From contig JAANDG010001200.1 in the NCBI GenBank assembly GCA_036852015.1, forward strand, positions 1-64,000: a stretch of DNA of 64,000 nucleotides, read 5' to 3'. Positions within the stretch are counted from its first letter, which is position 1. Every line of letters starts with the position of its first letter. The notes under the pieces are model-generated. The model was not told the origin of the DNA and made no database searches. It was given only the letters and a program-made list of their open reading frames with translations. The translations under genes and the position numbers were made by a program. The DNA comes from Pelodera strongyloides. Its lineage: Eukaryota; Nematoda; Chromadorea; Rhabditida; Rhabditidae. Of the stretch, positions 11,528-25,810 are shown piece by piece.

Positions 11528-14500
11528 ATGGTGAGTTATTTCAGTACTTTTTAGTGTGATATATTTGATGGAATTTAAAATGACTTAGAACTTTTTTTGT
11601 TCAACGCAGATCTATCGATTCCGCCACTAAGATAGCGTGAAACTTTAACCGGTGCGCGGCCTAGAAAAACGGATGGGCCTAGGCGTGGGGCCCACTTATT
11701 TCGGGCCTAGTGTAGGCGGCGCAAAGGCGCGGGGTGGGCCTGAGGTATAGGCGTGAGTATGGCGATCATCAACTTTTATGTGTATTTTTGTGACTACACC
11801 TGGCCTACACCGGGCCCACATCATACGTCATGCGCACCAGCCGCCCACCTTTTTTGTGTCCGTCGAGTCAATTTTCTGGATGAGGTGCCCAGTATAGGCC
11901 GCGCACCGGCCAAGTTTCCTAATTGTTGTTGAATGGGGTTGTAGCTATGTTTAATTTGCGATCGTGCAATTAGCATATCTACTAACATGTGTGCTGCCAG
12001 TCAGTTAGTTACTGTAAGACGCCACCTTTTAATCAAATGCAAAACGTGTAATTATGTAATAGCTCATAATGTTGCCTAGAAGTTCGGTTGGATAATTGAC
12101 CCTTTGTATATGTTATTTTCTGGTACTGATATACTATTAGAATTTTACTTATGTTCTATAAGTCTGTTACTAGATAGTCGAGCCTTTTCAGAGCTTTTTC
12201 TAATCCTCTGTATACAAGGGAAATTACAGTTACGTGGTATTTTTCAAGAGTTAAAGTAAAAAGTAAAAATAATATCTGAAATTGATATATTGTTATTAAA
12301 TCGATTTTCCAGTGGGAAAATTGAGCATTTTTGTATCGTTTTACGCCTTTTTTAGTCGAATTTATTCAAATCCGTTTGGCGTTCTTTTTGAGAACTTTTG
12401 TGTAGAAATAGAAGCCTCATGAGCCTGATTTTATATATTCTTCAGTTTTATTTGTACATTTACACGGTGAGCTTAACCATTTGTAACTTTTTCTTGAACT
12501 TATGACTCATCCAGGGTAATTCATTGATTTCAAAAATAGCTCATGTTTCACTTATCGGCTCTTACATTAGTCATCAGTCATCACTAAGTTCTAGTGATAC
12601 TCCAGCTCAACTACTAAACGTTATTTTGGAGGCGCTTGTTTCATCCTTCGTAAACTATTAAAAGAGGATTAAAGGGAAAATGAAGTAAGAATGTCCTTCA
12701 GGCCTTTAATAACACCCAATTCATAGATGTCCGGCTTCGTTTCTGCTAACTGGGGCTGAAAAAAATAGAGAATGGGAGAAACCTTTTTATCCACATTTCT
12801 TTTCATTGGATCCGCAGGGGCCATATGTTGTCGCAATATATTTCGCCACATGTTTTTTTTTTCGGGGTTCGGTCTTTTGTATAAAAACACAAAAAAAAAC
12901 CCGAAGAGCGGCGAATATGTGGTGGCGGCCTGACGCACGGTTTTGTGCCATACATTGAATGACAGCGTCTGTGCCCCGCTGCTAAAAGGCGCGCGGCGAA
13001 AAGATGGCGCACTTTTTTGAGGCGCGTAATTGTGCCACATGTGTGCGCTGGATTTGTAGATCTTTAGTTCAAAGTTGAGAAATGTACGTGTATTATTACA
13101 GGCTCATGGAGGAGAACCCATTACAGTTCCGTTCACGAGCAGACTGGCTCAGCCATTGGAGGTGAGACAACTTTTTGATTTAGTGAATTTTGGATTTTTG
13201 GAGACGCAGAAATTCCACTGAGACGAGCAGCTGAACAATTAGCAGGGATTACCGAGACAGTTAGATTTGATAATTAGACACGACAGTTATGTTCGAGAAG
13301 ATTATTTAAAAATTGGTTTTGATTCGTGTTACTTTGATCCTGATTGGATTGTGGATGAACTTGTTTTCTTTCCAGCTCGGACAGACAATTAGCATGCGCG
13401 GAAAAGTGAACGACGGTGGAAAGAGGTTAGTTAGTATATTTATATTATGCAAGTTTAGAAATAAATAAAAACATCATTCATGTGGCTTTCAAAGTATTTC
13501 TTTACCTTTGACTTCTTATCATTTGAAGATAAAAATTAGTTCATGGTCTAATTTCTAAAAAAAAAATTGTTTTCTTTCTTGAAGGAGTATATTTCATTGT
13601 GTTTATTTATATTATGTGGATGTGTCTCCCACAAGTCCTACTTCTGCTCTTTTGACATGAACATAAATCACTGGGACATAGAGAAAATTTGTTTTTAAAT
13701 TTTTAACCTGGTTTTGTCAAAAGAACTTTCAGAATATTTCTCAAGCTTACAAGGCTTGCGGTTTTTTCGATAGGTGTAACATAACATACAAATAAACGCA
13801 GAACCATATTTCGATTTCACATAATGTTTCCTTGTTTTTTTTTTTTGGGCGAAGTATCTTTGAGAACTATTTCATTTCCTTTTAGAATTGAATTGAACCT
13901 TCTGAAGGGTGACTCGCAGATCGCCCCCGGCAAGGGTCAGGCCCTTTTGCACGCGAACATTCGAGTGGACGAGGGAAAGATCGTGTTCAATTCATTCCTT
14001 GATGGAAAATGGATGAATGAGGAAAGGATTGAGAACCCTTTCCAGGCGGGAGGACAGTTCGATCTCCGATTCAGGTGCGACCATTATTTGTGCCGGATGG
14101 TAGCCGCGCATACGCTTTCTTTTCGATAATCTCAGAAATCGGGCCTCTTGTTTTGTGCCGGAGCGTGGCCGCACACGCGGCATTTTCTCTCTTTCAAGCC
14201 AAATAGCATCTGCGGAATGGCAATCAATCCCGACGTACCAATGAAAGAGTACAGTTGCTTAGGGACGATTATTAACTTCATGGAATTCTTCTCATTACTT
14301 AATGCTTTGTGTTACGCAGAGAGGCACAGCCGTTGCTGTAGCACAGCATATTTCAGAAACCACGTGTCTTATCACTTTATTACTTTCAGATGTTTCGAAG
14401 AATACCTTGAGATCCGCGTGAATGGCGAGAAAGTCTACGAATTCAAGCATCGGGGCCCCTTCCAGGAGACGGAATTCCTGCAGGTTGCATCGGTTTTGTA

Positions 14501-16850
14501 TAATACATAAGATGATCAAAGACGTGAAAAACTAGCGTTTCTCTTGTTCTCTCGTCTCCCTCTTTCTCTCATGTTTCATATTTTCTGACAGTGAGCTATC
14601 CATCATCCCCGCCCATATTCTTTCCTGATTCTCACTCATTTTCACGCTGGTTCTTGTTTATGCTTTATCTACTCTCTGCCCCAATGCTGGAGATCCGAGC
14701 TTATACTAGTACGTAGAATGTTCTATGAGTGTGATTCTAAAACGCGACTATGTCGGCTTCAAAAAGGTGTGAGCATAGTGACCACATAGTTACGTAGTAC
14801 ATTATTTAGAACGGCAAGTCTAAGTACGTAAGAATAATTATTGCTTGTTGTAGGTGAAGGGTGATTGCACTCTGGATTCTATTCACTGGGGCGGAAAGTT
14901 CTTCGATATTCCCTGGATCACTGGCTTTGCCGGACAACAGCCACTCAAGCCAGGTTGGTCTAATACCAGAGTTAGGGTGTAGCAACGTTTCGAAAATTTT
15001 GCTGCTGCAATTCTCTCGCGCAGGCTCTTATATGTCGTGACATAGATATGTGATGAAAGGAAACCGGCCGGTTTTTGAAACGCATCGAGTACACCAACAC
15101 TCTTATGCGTCATATGCAAATCAACATAGTTTAGCATAAAAAATAGACCTCAATTAGACCCCACTTCGCATAAATACATAAGAATGCAGTTGTCCGCGAT
15201 GTGTTTCAGAAACCGCCCGGTATTTCGCTTTAAGTTACATGTTAAATATCATTTATGATTGGCTTCCTTTTTTGTCATTGTAGTGGTGCTGGAAAGTAGC
15301 TTTATTTTTAGTACCTTTCGCGCATTGTTAGTGTTGTGCAAGAGAAACTTGAAGAATACCGTATACACCATATGCCGTATACGTATACTGTAACTTTATA
15401 GATAAGTACTATAATAAATAAGTATCGTTGCAGGATCCCGTATTCACATGTACGTGATTCCCCGTGGAGACCGTTGGAATGTGGACTTTTTGGCCAGAAA
15501 TCAGGACATTCTTTTCCATTTCAATCCGAGAATGTCCAATGAATCGGTGAGCGTTTTCAATTCAAAACTTCGAATGGGATCAGCGAAAAAGAGCATCGGC
15601 CACCGCAGCGGGGCGGGCGCGCGGGTGCGCGAAAGGTGTGCAATTCTTGATGGCGCACACGTGGCACACTTGTGGCACGATTGACAATGTTTTTGTGAGG
15701 AGGCTGACTCTCTCATAGCGGTTCAAATGTTAGTGCAAATCCACAGAGTACTTTAAAGGCCGTCCCAGCCTAACAAGTTATGAATTTTGGTTGAAAATGA
15801 ACAATTGACGTTTGGTCCACCCCCGTCGACCAAAACCCCCAATTTTTTCGTTTACGACCAAAATCTATCATAGCACACACTCTCGAATATTATATTGTGG
15901 ACATATTTTTAGATTGTGCGCAACGCTCACAAGGACGGTTTCTGGATGAAGGAAGAGAAGGAGATCAACGGAGCATTCCCATTCAAGGTTGGCCATTAAT
16001 ACCATACATTTAAGAATGATAATTATGTAGAGTACGGTAGTCTATGCAAACTGAAGCGCCGCTATGGACGTGCCCAAAAACTGCTTGAGTTGTTCAGATA
16101 AATTTCGGGTAATGGGCATGCTTCTGTATATCGAATGCAACTTTAGTGTGACTGGATTTGTATGATAATGAGAACTTGCGTGTCATCTGATGAAGTCGTT
16201 TCGGTTTGATTTTTCTTGCATAAAAAACGATTTCTTAATTTCAGTTGGACGTTGGCGCTGACATTACATTTATCAACCAGGAGGACGCGATCCATGTGGG
16301 TTGAAATTGTTTGGAGTCTTTTAGAATTCCGTGATCAGGCTTACAAAAAAAGCAGGCCCTAATGAAGTTTCAGAATAACGGGTCGCTCAAAACTACACAT
16401 TGGTAGATAAAAGGGGAGGATTTTCTCGGATTTTATGTCCCACTTTTTTCAGGTCTCTTATTAACTTATTAGCCTAAAGTACTTTCAGTGTGAGATCAAT
16501 GGAGAAGAAGCGTTCACATTCAAACACCGCGCGAACAATCCGCTCAACGATTATATCGGAATGCGTATTGATGGAGAGGTGCGTTCATATATAATTTTGA
16601 GGCACTTTGAGCATGCCGACGATCGTGCGATATCGCCGCGCACCAGTTTATCTTATTTTCGCATTTTCGTCCAGTCTGGCCAGGCTGTCAGTATATTTGC
16701 GCCAGCGCACGTCGCACACAACGCGGCGTGCCAGCCCACATTCTATTGCAGTTGGTATTATTGTCTTCTAGAATTAGCAGTTTACCCTTTTTTCATTATC
16801 TTTAATTTCAGGTTGAACTGACCAGCATCGACTTCCACTACCCGGAATAA
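11528..16850 (+). CDS. Tandem-repeat galectin (two carbohydrate-recognition domains)
   Basis: Exons: possible ATG-only exon 11528-11530, then 13102-13161, 13376-13425, 13886-14074, 14390-14483, 14854-14953, 15434-15546, 15913-15987, 16245-16295, 16489-16578, 16812-16850; 287 residues, close to C. elegans LEC-1 (279). Galectins bind beta-galactosides, usually in cytosol or extracellularly without a signal peptide, and none is seen here. Domain 1 keeps the full sugar-binding set: His60, Asn62, Arg64, Asn73, Trp80, Glu83, Arg85 (HANIR, VFNSF, GKWMNEER). Domain 2 keeps His194, Asn196, Arg198, Asn207, Trp214, Glu217, but the last Arg is Lys219 (EEK). The start is uncertain: ATG directly followed by GTGAGT fits phase 0 and family length, but the intron is then 1.6 kb. 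Poly(A) signal at 16885. Confidence 0.9.
11640..11850. repeat. GC-rich GGGCCTAGGCG-type repeat in galectin intron 1
   Basis: Many overlapping words such as gggcctag, gtgggcct, ggcccac and gcgcggcct. A similar patch lies at 36686-36815. No coding frame is supported. Confidence 0.55.
15052..15233. mobile_element. TTAA MITE, family A (galectin intron)
   Basis: Inverted ends ACCGGCCGGTTTTTGAAACGC and its complement, internal ATGCAAAT words, and a right end CGGTATTTCGCTTTAA. The left terminus is worn. It sits between exons 14854-14953 and 15434-15546. Confidence 0.75.
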
Positions 16851-19498
<2,648 letters not shown>

Positions 19499-19701
19499 CT
19501 GAATTATAATAACGGTGTCTGTTTTTGCAATATTGTTCTCGTGAATTATGATGTTTGTAAGAAAATGAAATCAACTTTAATTTTGTTTGTGAAGAAAAAC
19601 GTTCGTGTCCGTATCCTGCCTGAAAGTACTGTATCTTATGCGGTCTATATTCGTATTTCATTATGATCTCCTCATGCCTTTAGGCATGTATTGTTTGATT
19701 T

Positions 19702-19707
19702 AATAAA
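19702..19707 (+). terminator. Poly(A) signal AATAAA, histone H3.3
   Basis: About 200 bp after the histone stop; supports a polyadenylated, replication-independent H3 transcript. Confidence 0.7.
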
Positions 19708-20221
19708 CAACTAACAATTTGTCGTGCATTACCGATTATAAACTTATCACCGGTTTGTGATAATACCGGGGACGTGGTTTATTCGTTAGATGCCAGCCTT
19801 ATTTTTTTTTCGCACTCACCAGCCGTTTTGTCAGTGGGCAAGTAATCGGCTCGCGCATCACGTCTCACTTGCGCACCATACAGTTCTCGGGTCTATATCA
19901 CAGCAAAACGCATTTTAAAATTACCTTTCCGTTAATTTCCTTTTAGCTTAGACTGCTCAATCCCCCGTACAGCCTCAAAAGCAAGCTAACCCCTCGACCT
20001 GCATTTTCTGAGTGCTCTTGCGGGCAGAGTCATAAAACCCGCGCTGGTTGTGGTAACACGAAACTGGGTAACATCTATCCCTCATCCCTCTAAAGTTCAC
20101 GCATCACAAACACCACTGGTAACGTGAGGCTGTACCGTCAGCCCAATTTCAGAAACTAATCATATCCAAGACTCGGACAGAAAATAAACTGCTCTTCACA
20201 GCTCTCATACAATGCTCTGGT

Positions 20222-20345
20222 CTCCAACCGCGCAGCGCACCCCCAGCCAGGGGCGCTCGCCCCTTCTTTTTGCCCCCCTACGCGGCTGGCCGGTGCCCCC
20301 CTACGCGGTTGGCCGGTGCCCCCCTGCGCGGTTAGCCCTCCAAGG
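20222..20345. repeat. GC-rich tandem array, left part
   Basis: Units built on CGCGGCTGG / CGCGGTTGG with GGTGCCCCCCT spacers. It faces a second array at 20513-20757 across a tRNA-like sequence. Arg/Ala-rich frames across it are by-products of the repeat. Confidence 0.8.
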
Positions 20346-20383
20346 CAAAAAATAAAAAGACAGACCACATCCGCAAAATAAGT

Positions 20384-20463
20384 GCACCGAGTAGGAATCG
20401 AACCTACGAAATTCACCTATGTTCTGGAGCCAGCGCCTTAGACCACTCGGCCATAAAGCGCAT
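20384..20463 (-). repeat. tRNA-Leu-like sequence (SINE head or decayed tRNA)
   Basis: Read on the minus strand it has an A box (TGGCCGAGTGGTCTAAGG) and B box (GGTTCGATTCC) like a long-arm Leu tRNA. The two ends do not pair as an acceptor stem and no clean anticodon stem is visible, so a functional tRNA is unlikely. Confidence 0.6.
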
Positions 20464-20512
20464 GTCTGATAATAGAAAAGAAACACTGGGTGGTGACAGC
20501 GAAATAGTCGAA

Positions 20513-20757
20513 ATTGCGCGGCTGGGTGCGCGGTTGGCTGGGGGCCCCCTGCGCGGTTGGCTGGGGGTGCGCTGCGCGGTTGAGGACCAGAGCCCCGAGG
20601 CAGCGCGCACCCAGCCGCGCAGTTTGCAAACTACGCGGCTGGCCGGGGTCCCTCTGCGCGGTACGCGGCTGGCTACGCGTGCACTCGAATTTGCGCGGCT
20701 GGCTACGCGTGCACTCCAATTTGCGCGGCTGGGTGCGCGGTGCGCTGCGCACCCAGG
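20513..20757. repeat. GC-rich tandem array, right part
   Basis: Repeated TGCGCGGCTGG(G/C) units, including two near-identical 28-bp blocks (GGCTGGCTACGCGTGCACTC plus AATTTGCG) around 20688-20740. Base composition differs sharply from the AT-rich surroundings. Confidence 0.85.
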
Positions 20758-20770
20758 AACGTAGTGGGTA

Positions 20771-22939
20771 GTCAGTAGTCCCATAAACATCTACCCAGTG
20801 GCAGTTCTCGCACCTCCCCGCATTTATTTTTGGGGAGGAAAGAGGCCAACATCAACATTTTAACCAATATGTCAAAGAAATTAGAAGGAATTCGGCAACG
20901 GCTGCTATCACGGAGCGGACCACAATCAGAAACGTGGCACAGCGTAAATCAGGTCTGGAGCCAGATATCCATCAATGGGCTTCGTAGTTGAAGCAGTCCT
21001 TCAGATCGGGGGCAAAAAAAGACGACCAAGGCTCCTGAAACATAGCCCAGTAACAGAAAGTAGGTGTTATTGAACGTAGGGACCAGTTTTTAAGTCTCGT
21101 AGGGGATATGTAATCGACTACGATAAGGCTGGCCATTGGGTCCTTGTAATCCAAAAAGCGGGCGGGGAAACCTGACAGAGTAATGATAAAAAAAATAGAA
21201 ATCTTACAAAAACCAAATTTGTGCTGTCGTACCTTTTTGCTGATCATCCAACCAGTCATAACCGAGGGAGCTTATCCTTGCGTGCACCCGACGTCTCGCA
21301 CCAGCACAATCAAAAGTAAGAGGCATCCTGGTCCAGGGTCCACACTTGAAGACAGAGTACGCCGCGGTCCGCACCGGAGTGTAAGCAACAATCTAAAACA
21401 ACACAAGCCATTTCAATCACAAAGGAAAGTTTAGACAAATGACAACCTATTAGCTAAAGAACAATGAGCAAAATTCCAAACGCGCGGCGCGAATTTGGTC
21501 CTGATTCAAAGGCCACTTTTCAGGTTTTTCGGGAGTTCTTATTTTGGTAAATCGACGTGTTACTGTGAGTTAGTAACCAAAGCAGCACACGATCTAGCGG
21601 TTCTAAATCAGCCTTTCGGAGTGACTGGGATGAATTCACATCATCCCACCGGCCCGGCTAATTCGGATACCGCTAAAGCGCATGTCTTAATTAAAGTAGC
21701 ACGGGCTACAATAATTAAGGCACACTACGATCGGGGCACTGTTGCTCTCTCGGAGTGTAGAGGTGATTCACACACCTCACCGGCCCGACCAACAGTGTAA
21801 ACCTTCTCGTAGTACGGCCTACTAAGGCTAGTAAATCACAATAACACATTGGATCTACGGAAAAATACACTTCCCGAAAAACTAGGAAAGCAAAGCGAGC
21901 GGTAGGAGTGGAAACGTGGAACCAACCTGTACGGAGCATTTAAGTCCACTTACAAATACCGTGCTGTAGGGGACCAAGACCCAGGATTGTCCAAATTGCC
22001 GTTGACGGATCCCGTTCCTTGCGGCTGGCGGTGATATCTAAATACGTAATCATAGGATAAGCCATTTACGGGTAAACGCGGAAACCAATGGGAAACACAG
22101 TCAATAGCGCCACTATGTCATTAGTGTCCCATGCTTCCAGTATATACGAAATGTTTCAGACGCGATGTAAAATAAAACATTGATATAACAAAAAAACATA
22201 CCTCTTTCGGGAAGGTCCAAGGACAGAGAATTAAAATGAAGAAAAAATGATGATATCTCGCAAATCAGATCAGTTTATCAGTTGCGAAAAGCGCTATTTG
22301 GAATGGATCGCACTGTGGCGTGGCGGGAGTTTAAATTTTTTGAATTTCAGTACGGTAATAACGGCGCGATTTATTTTATCTTGTGTTTAAATATTATAAA
22401 ATAAATAGATTATTATTTATTTATATGTCTCCGTTCATTTTTGAATAGCAATGATGCAGCAACAAAAAGCGGGTCGTGGATTCTACATGAAGTCTATGTG
22501 TGATGATTGTGCATCTGAATAAAGTGGTATCGTGGTAATTCAAAACCCCGAAAAGCCCTACTTATAATCGGGGCCATATCGGTGTTTTCACTTTCCTGTG
22601 ATTCATATACATAGAAGTGTATGATTTATATACATAGAAATGTAAGCAATTTTGGAATAAACAAAATTGTTTGTAGAGAAGAGTCCCTGAACTTACAGCC
22701 GTAATTTTGCACACTTCAGGCTTCAGTCTCCGTGTGTGTGATGGTCAGAACTTCTTTTATTTATCGGAAGAGGGGAAATTCAAATACCGTGAAAAAAAAC
22801 TAGTTAAAGAGTTATAATTGACGGTCATTTTCCAGTTATCGTTTTTTTTTTAAATAATTATGCGGAAATGTACCAAGCAAGTATGGTTGAAACGAATATT
22901 AGCTCAATTTCCTTCTAACTAATAACGTAAAATACTCAA
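20771..22939. other. Gene-poor stretch
   Basis: No host gene recognised. A minus-strand frame at 20972-21259 has no known domain. A short worn copy of the fold-back repeat end (ATCGGGGCCATATCGG then CACTTTCCTGTGATT) lies at 22545-22605. Near 21580-21800 two related 80-bp segments both end in CACCGGCCCG. Confidence 0.45.
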
Positions 22940-22947
22940 TTTGCCTT

Positions 22948-23200
22948 CACAGGAAAATGGAAACCCCGATTTCGCCCCGATCAAGTCCCAATATTGCCCC
23001 GATCACAAAAAAATCGGGGCTAAATTGGGAACAATGCCGGATTTCGCCCCGATTCTTTCAAAAACCCCGATTTCGCCCCGATCATTGCTCAAAAAACCCC
23101 GATTTCGCCCGATCACGGCCCGATTTTTTGAGGGACTTGATCGGGGCGAAATCGGGGTTTTTTGAGCAATGATCGGGGCGAAATCGGGGTTTTTCATTTC
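22948..23200. mobile_element. Fold-back array of CGGGGCGAAATCGGGG units, copy 1
   Basis: Four to five units of CCCCGATTTCGCCCCGATC on one side meet units of the complement on the other, so the whole can fold on itself. The outer ends (ACAGGAAAATGG, CATTTCCCATGT) resemble the ends of copy 2 at 41936. No coding capacity beyond frames forced by the repeat. Confidence 0.8.
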
Positions 23201-25560
23201 CCATGTAATTGGCTTCAATTTTCACACGGGAAATAATTATGGGACTTTTTATATTCAAAAAATTCAAACAATAAAAAATGAACACAGTGTTTTCGTTTAA
23301 TTTGGAACGATTACTTCCCTACATGCGAATGAAGTTTTTTTTGGCTGTTTTTGAGTTTGAAAAATGGGAAGACTCGCGGAGATTAGCGAAGGCAGAACCT
23401 GACGAAGATCTGGCAATGTGAGACTGCAAGACAAAATCTTTCATGCTTCAAACGCGTGTTACTTTATTTTTAGGACTCAAATATAGTATCCAGTGGTTTC
23501 AGCTTGTCTGCGGAGAGTAGATGAAGAAATTCAGCTGAAAATTTCTTCTTTATGCCTGGACCAGGCTTCGGAATCGCGTGATGACCGATAAAGATGACCG
23601 TTCTTATTTAGGCCATAGACTCTATTACCAATTTATAGTATTGCTGCTCAGTCAGGCCAGGACGGAGCACGGCACGAATGTTAAAATTTCAGGGTGCTCT
23701 TCTATATATTCTGATAGCCAATTCAAGAGCTTATGCTTAGCCGGAGTCTTAGGCTTCTGTTTGTGTGTTTAGTTGTAGTTTCGAGCTTGGTAAATTTCAG
23801 GGGCACGTCATTGAATTTTCATTGACTCATAAGAATTGAACCCCTATACCTATAAATATGCAAACATTCATGTATATCACGACCTATCTAAAAGCGTTAT
23901 AATATGTCTCCAACTCGGCTTGTCAGGCTTCTAATTAGTCCAATCTCGTCTTCGTTACGTGTGAATGATGAAGGAAAAACGTCATTTCTGGATATTTATA
24001 ACTTGCCAACCCTATTTAAATCAGTATGATGTGGGTGGTTTACGTGGGTCGTGTCTGGATCTAGCAAACATTCCTGAAGTAGTCATAAGTGGCTCTATTG
24101 TGCAGCTAACTGGGAAATATCTCAGCAATTGGGTGGCAAGCGAGTCCTGCAGCGGAAGCGAATCTTTTTATAGAAACATTATCAATGGTCAGCAAATTTG
24201 AATGGGATGCCCAAACATGAGAAACGGTGATGCGATGATAGCAGGAAATAATCTAAAATATAATTAATAGGAAAATAGCTAGCACACGTTCGTAAAAGTC
24301 ACTCAGGACTACATATTATTACTGCGTTTCTTCAAGACGAAACTCTGATGGTGAGCGGCGAAAAAAAAGGACATGCGCTTACATCTCGTCGCGCACCTCG
24401 TCCAGTCTTCTCCAGACTCTTGCCAGGTTCTCGCCAGTGCACTAATTGTAAGCACCCTCTAGCGAAAACCTGTCGAAGATGGAACGAAGGAGCCGCGTAA
24501 CCTTTTATCTCGTTCTGCATCAATTTTTCTTACAGTTGAATACGCCAACCTTTATTCTTTAGCCTGTTCGTCAAGTTTCAGCCAAAAACAAACAGAACTG
24601 ATCAGGACCACAATTTTGTTTGATCTTCAGAGTGCTGATTCGAATTAGGGTCTAACATAAGAAAGTCCAAATTATCTTCAGACATTTGTCGTAATTCAGT
24701 TTCTTTCTTTCTTTCAGACCAGCTACGTAAACCGGTGACTTTTAACTGCGACTTCTTGAGCTTGAGTCGAAGGTCGAAGGATTTCAGTTGTCAATTTTTG
24801 GCTTACTTGAAAACTGTTCTACACATGCTCATAAAGTTACCCTGCTTACATGTAGTGCCATTTATTCAACTTGTAGTTGTATGTTTACAAAACATAAACC
24901 TGCACGAAAGTTTGACCTAAGCATGAGTGGGTGTCCATGAAAAATGTTTCTTCCTTGGCTTCTTATGTTGTACATTTTCCCGTTGCTGGTTATTTTAGTC
25001 TGTTCATTCACCTCATGTTCTCAAGACATCTCCTCATTATTAGTTCTCTCCTTTCAATTAATAACTGCGTAACTGCCCTTGCTTCAACCGCGAGGCTGCC
25101 CTTCCCTAAGGTGCTTGCGCCCTAATTGGTCCAATCGTCGGATTCTGGGTGTCAGACTTCACGCACAAGTTCTCGTTAAAATCGCTGCAGAAACATGTGT
25201 GCACCTTGCTTAACTAGTTATACTTTGTTCTGTTAGTCCCTGCAAAGGACGTTTCTCTTTGATCTGCATCTGCATCTGAATGATGTCTGAGTGCCTCTGC
25301 TTCATACTAACTTATTGTTATTCTAAAAATATCGGGAACTCAATGAAAGCCTAAATTGTGTTGTCCTAGAAAGAGGAAAGTAAATCCCCCATGAAAAGCT
25401 CACGTTTCCTTTATGAAAACTTACCGAACTATTAGCCAATGAAGGTCGTGGAAATTGTTTTGTGAAGAAAAAATAACGTAGTCAGTTTTGATTATGGTAG
25501 ATGGGTCGCTCGTTCCTGGCAAACAACTGCGTGCACGTTTTGAGTTTTGCAGAATATGAC
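23201..25560. other. Gene-poor stretch
   Basis: Ordinary AT-rich sequence; no exon chain, RNA gene or repeat was recognised. Frames at 23578, 23965 and 24735 show no family features. Confidence 0.4.
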
Positions 25561-25561
25561 T

Positions 25562-25805
25562 TTAGGATCTGAACTCCGCGCGGGTCCCGTCCCTCAAATA
25601 CACGGACACACGGTCCGGTCCTGCTCTGGTTTTTGGCTTCAGTTAGTTCGCGTCCGATAGCGATTGAGCACCTTTTTCCTCCGCAACCGAAATTGCTACC
25701 AATGTACTCTAATGAGCCGGCTTGGTCTGCCCGCGGCAGGAGTCGAACCGACAAGCCGCAGTGCCTGCGCTGCTTTTGAGACAGCGACTTAGGCACTGCG
25801 CGGAG
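25562..25805 (-). mobile_element. tRNA-derived SINE, family 1, copy 1
   Basis: On the minus strand it opens with GCGCAGTGCCTAAGTCGCTG, has a B box (GGTTCGACTCC), then a body with GTACATTGGTAG, GGTTGCGGAGGAAAAAGG, TCAATCGCTAT and AACTGAAGCCAAAAA. The same sequence in the other orientation is at 39417-39650. Confidence 0.85.
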
Positions 25806-25810
25806 TAGCA

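Noticed and set aside
11365..11559. Small basic frame with CVVC upstream of the galectin
   Set aside because: No recognised domain, begins in GA microsatellite, and its frame does not join the galectin exons.
14148..14510. 120-residue frame over a galectin intron and exon
   Set aside because: Most of it is intronic; the real exon at 14390-14483 is read by the spliced galectin model.
20384..20463. Functional tRNA-Leu gene
   Set aside because: A and B boxes are present but the acceptor ends do not pair and the anticodon arm is not convincing.
20413..20790. Arg/Ala/Ser-rich frames
   Set aside because: Products of the GC-rich tandem array and the tRNA-like block; no stable frame across array units.
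20972..21259. 95-residue minus-strand frame
   Set aside because: No recognised motif, no flanking exons, and lies in repeat-rich DNA.
22948..23200. Resemblance to a CRISPR array
   Set aside because: Units occur in both orientations, spacers are short and irregular, and the context is a eukaryotic genome.
22941..23285. Several overlapping open frames repeating NPDFAPI or PRFRPD on both strands
   Set aside because: They are forced by the 19-bp fold-back repeat units; the same words appear in every frame and at the second array.
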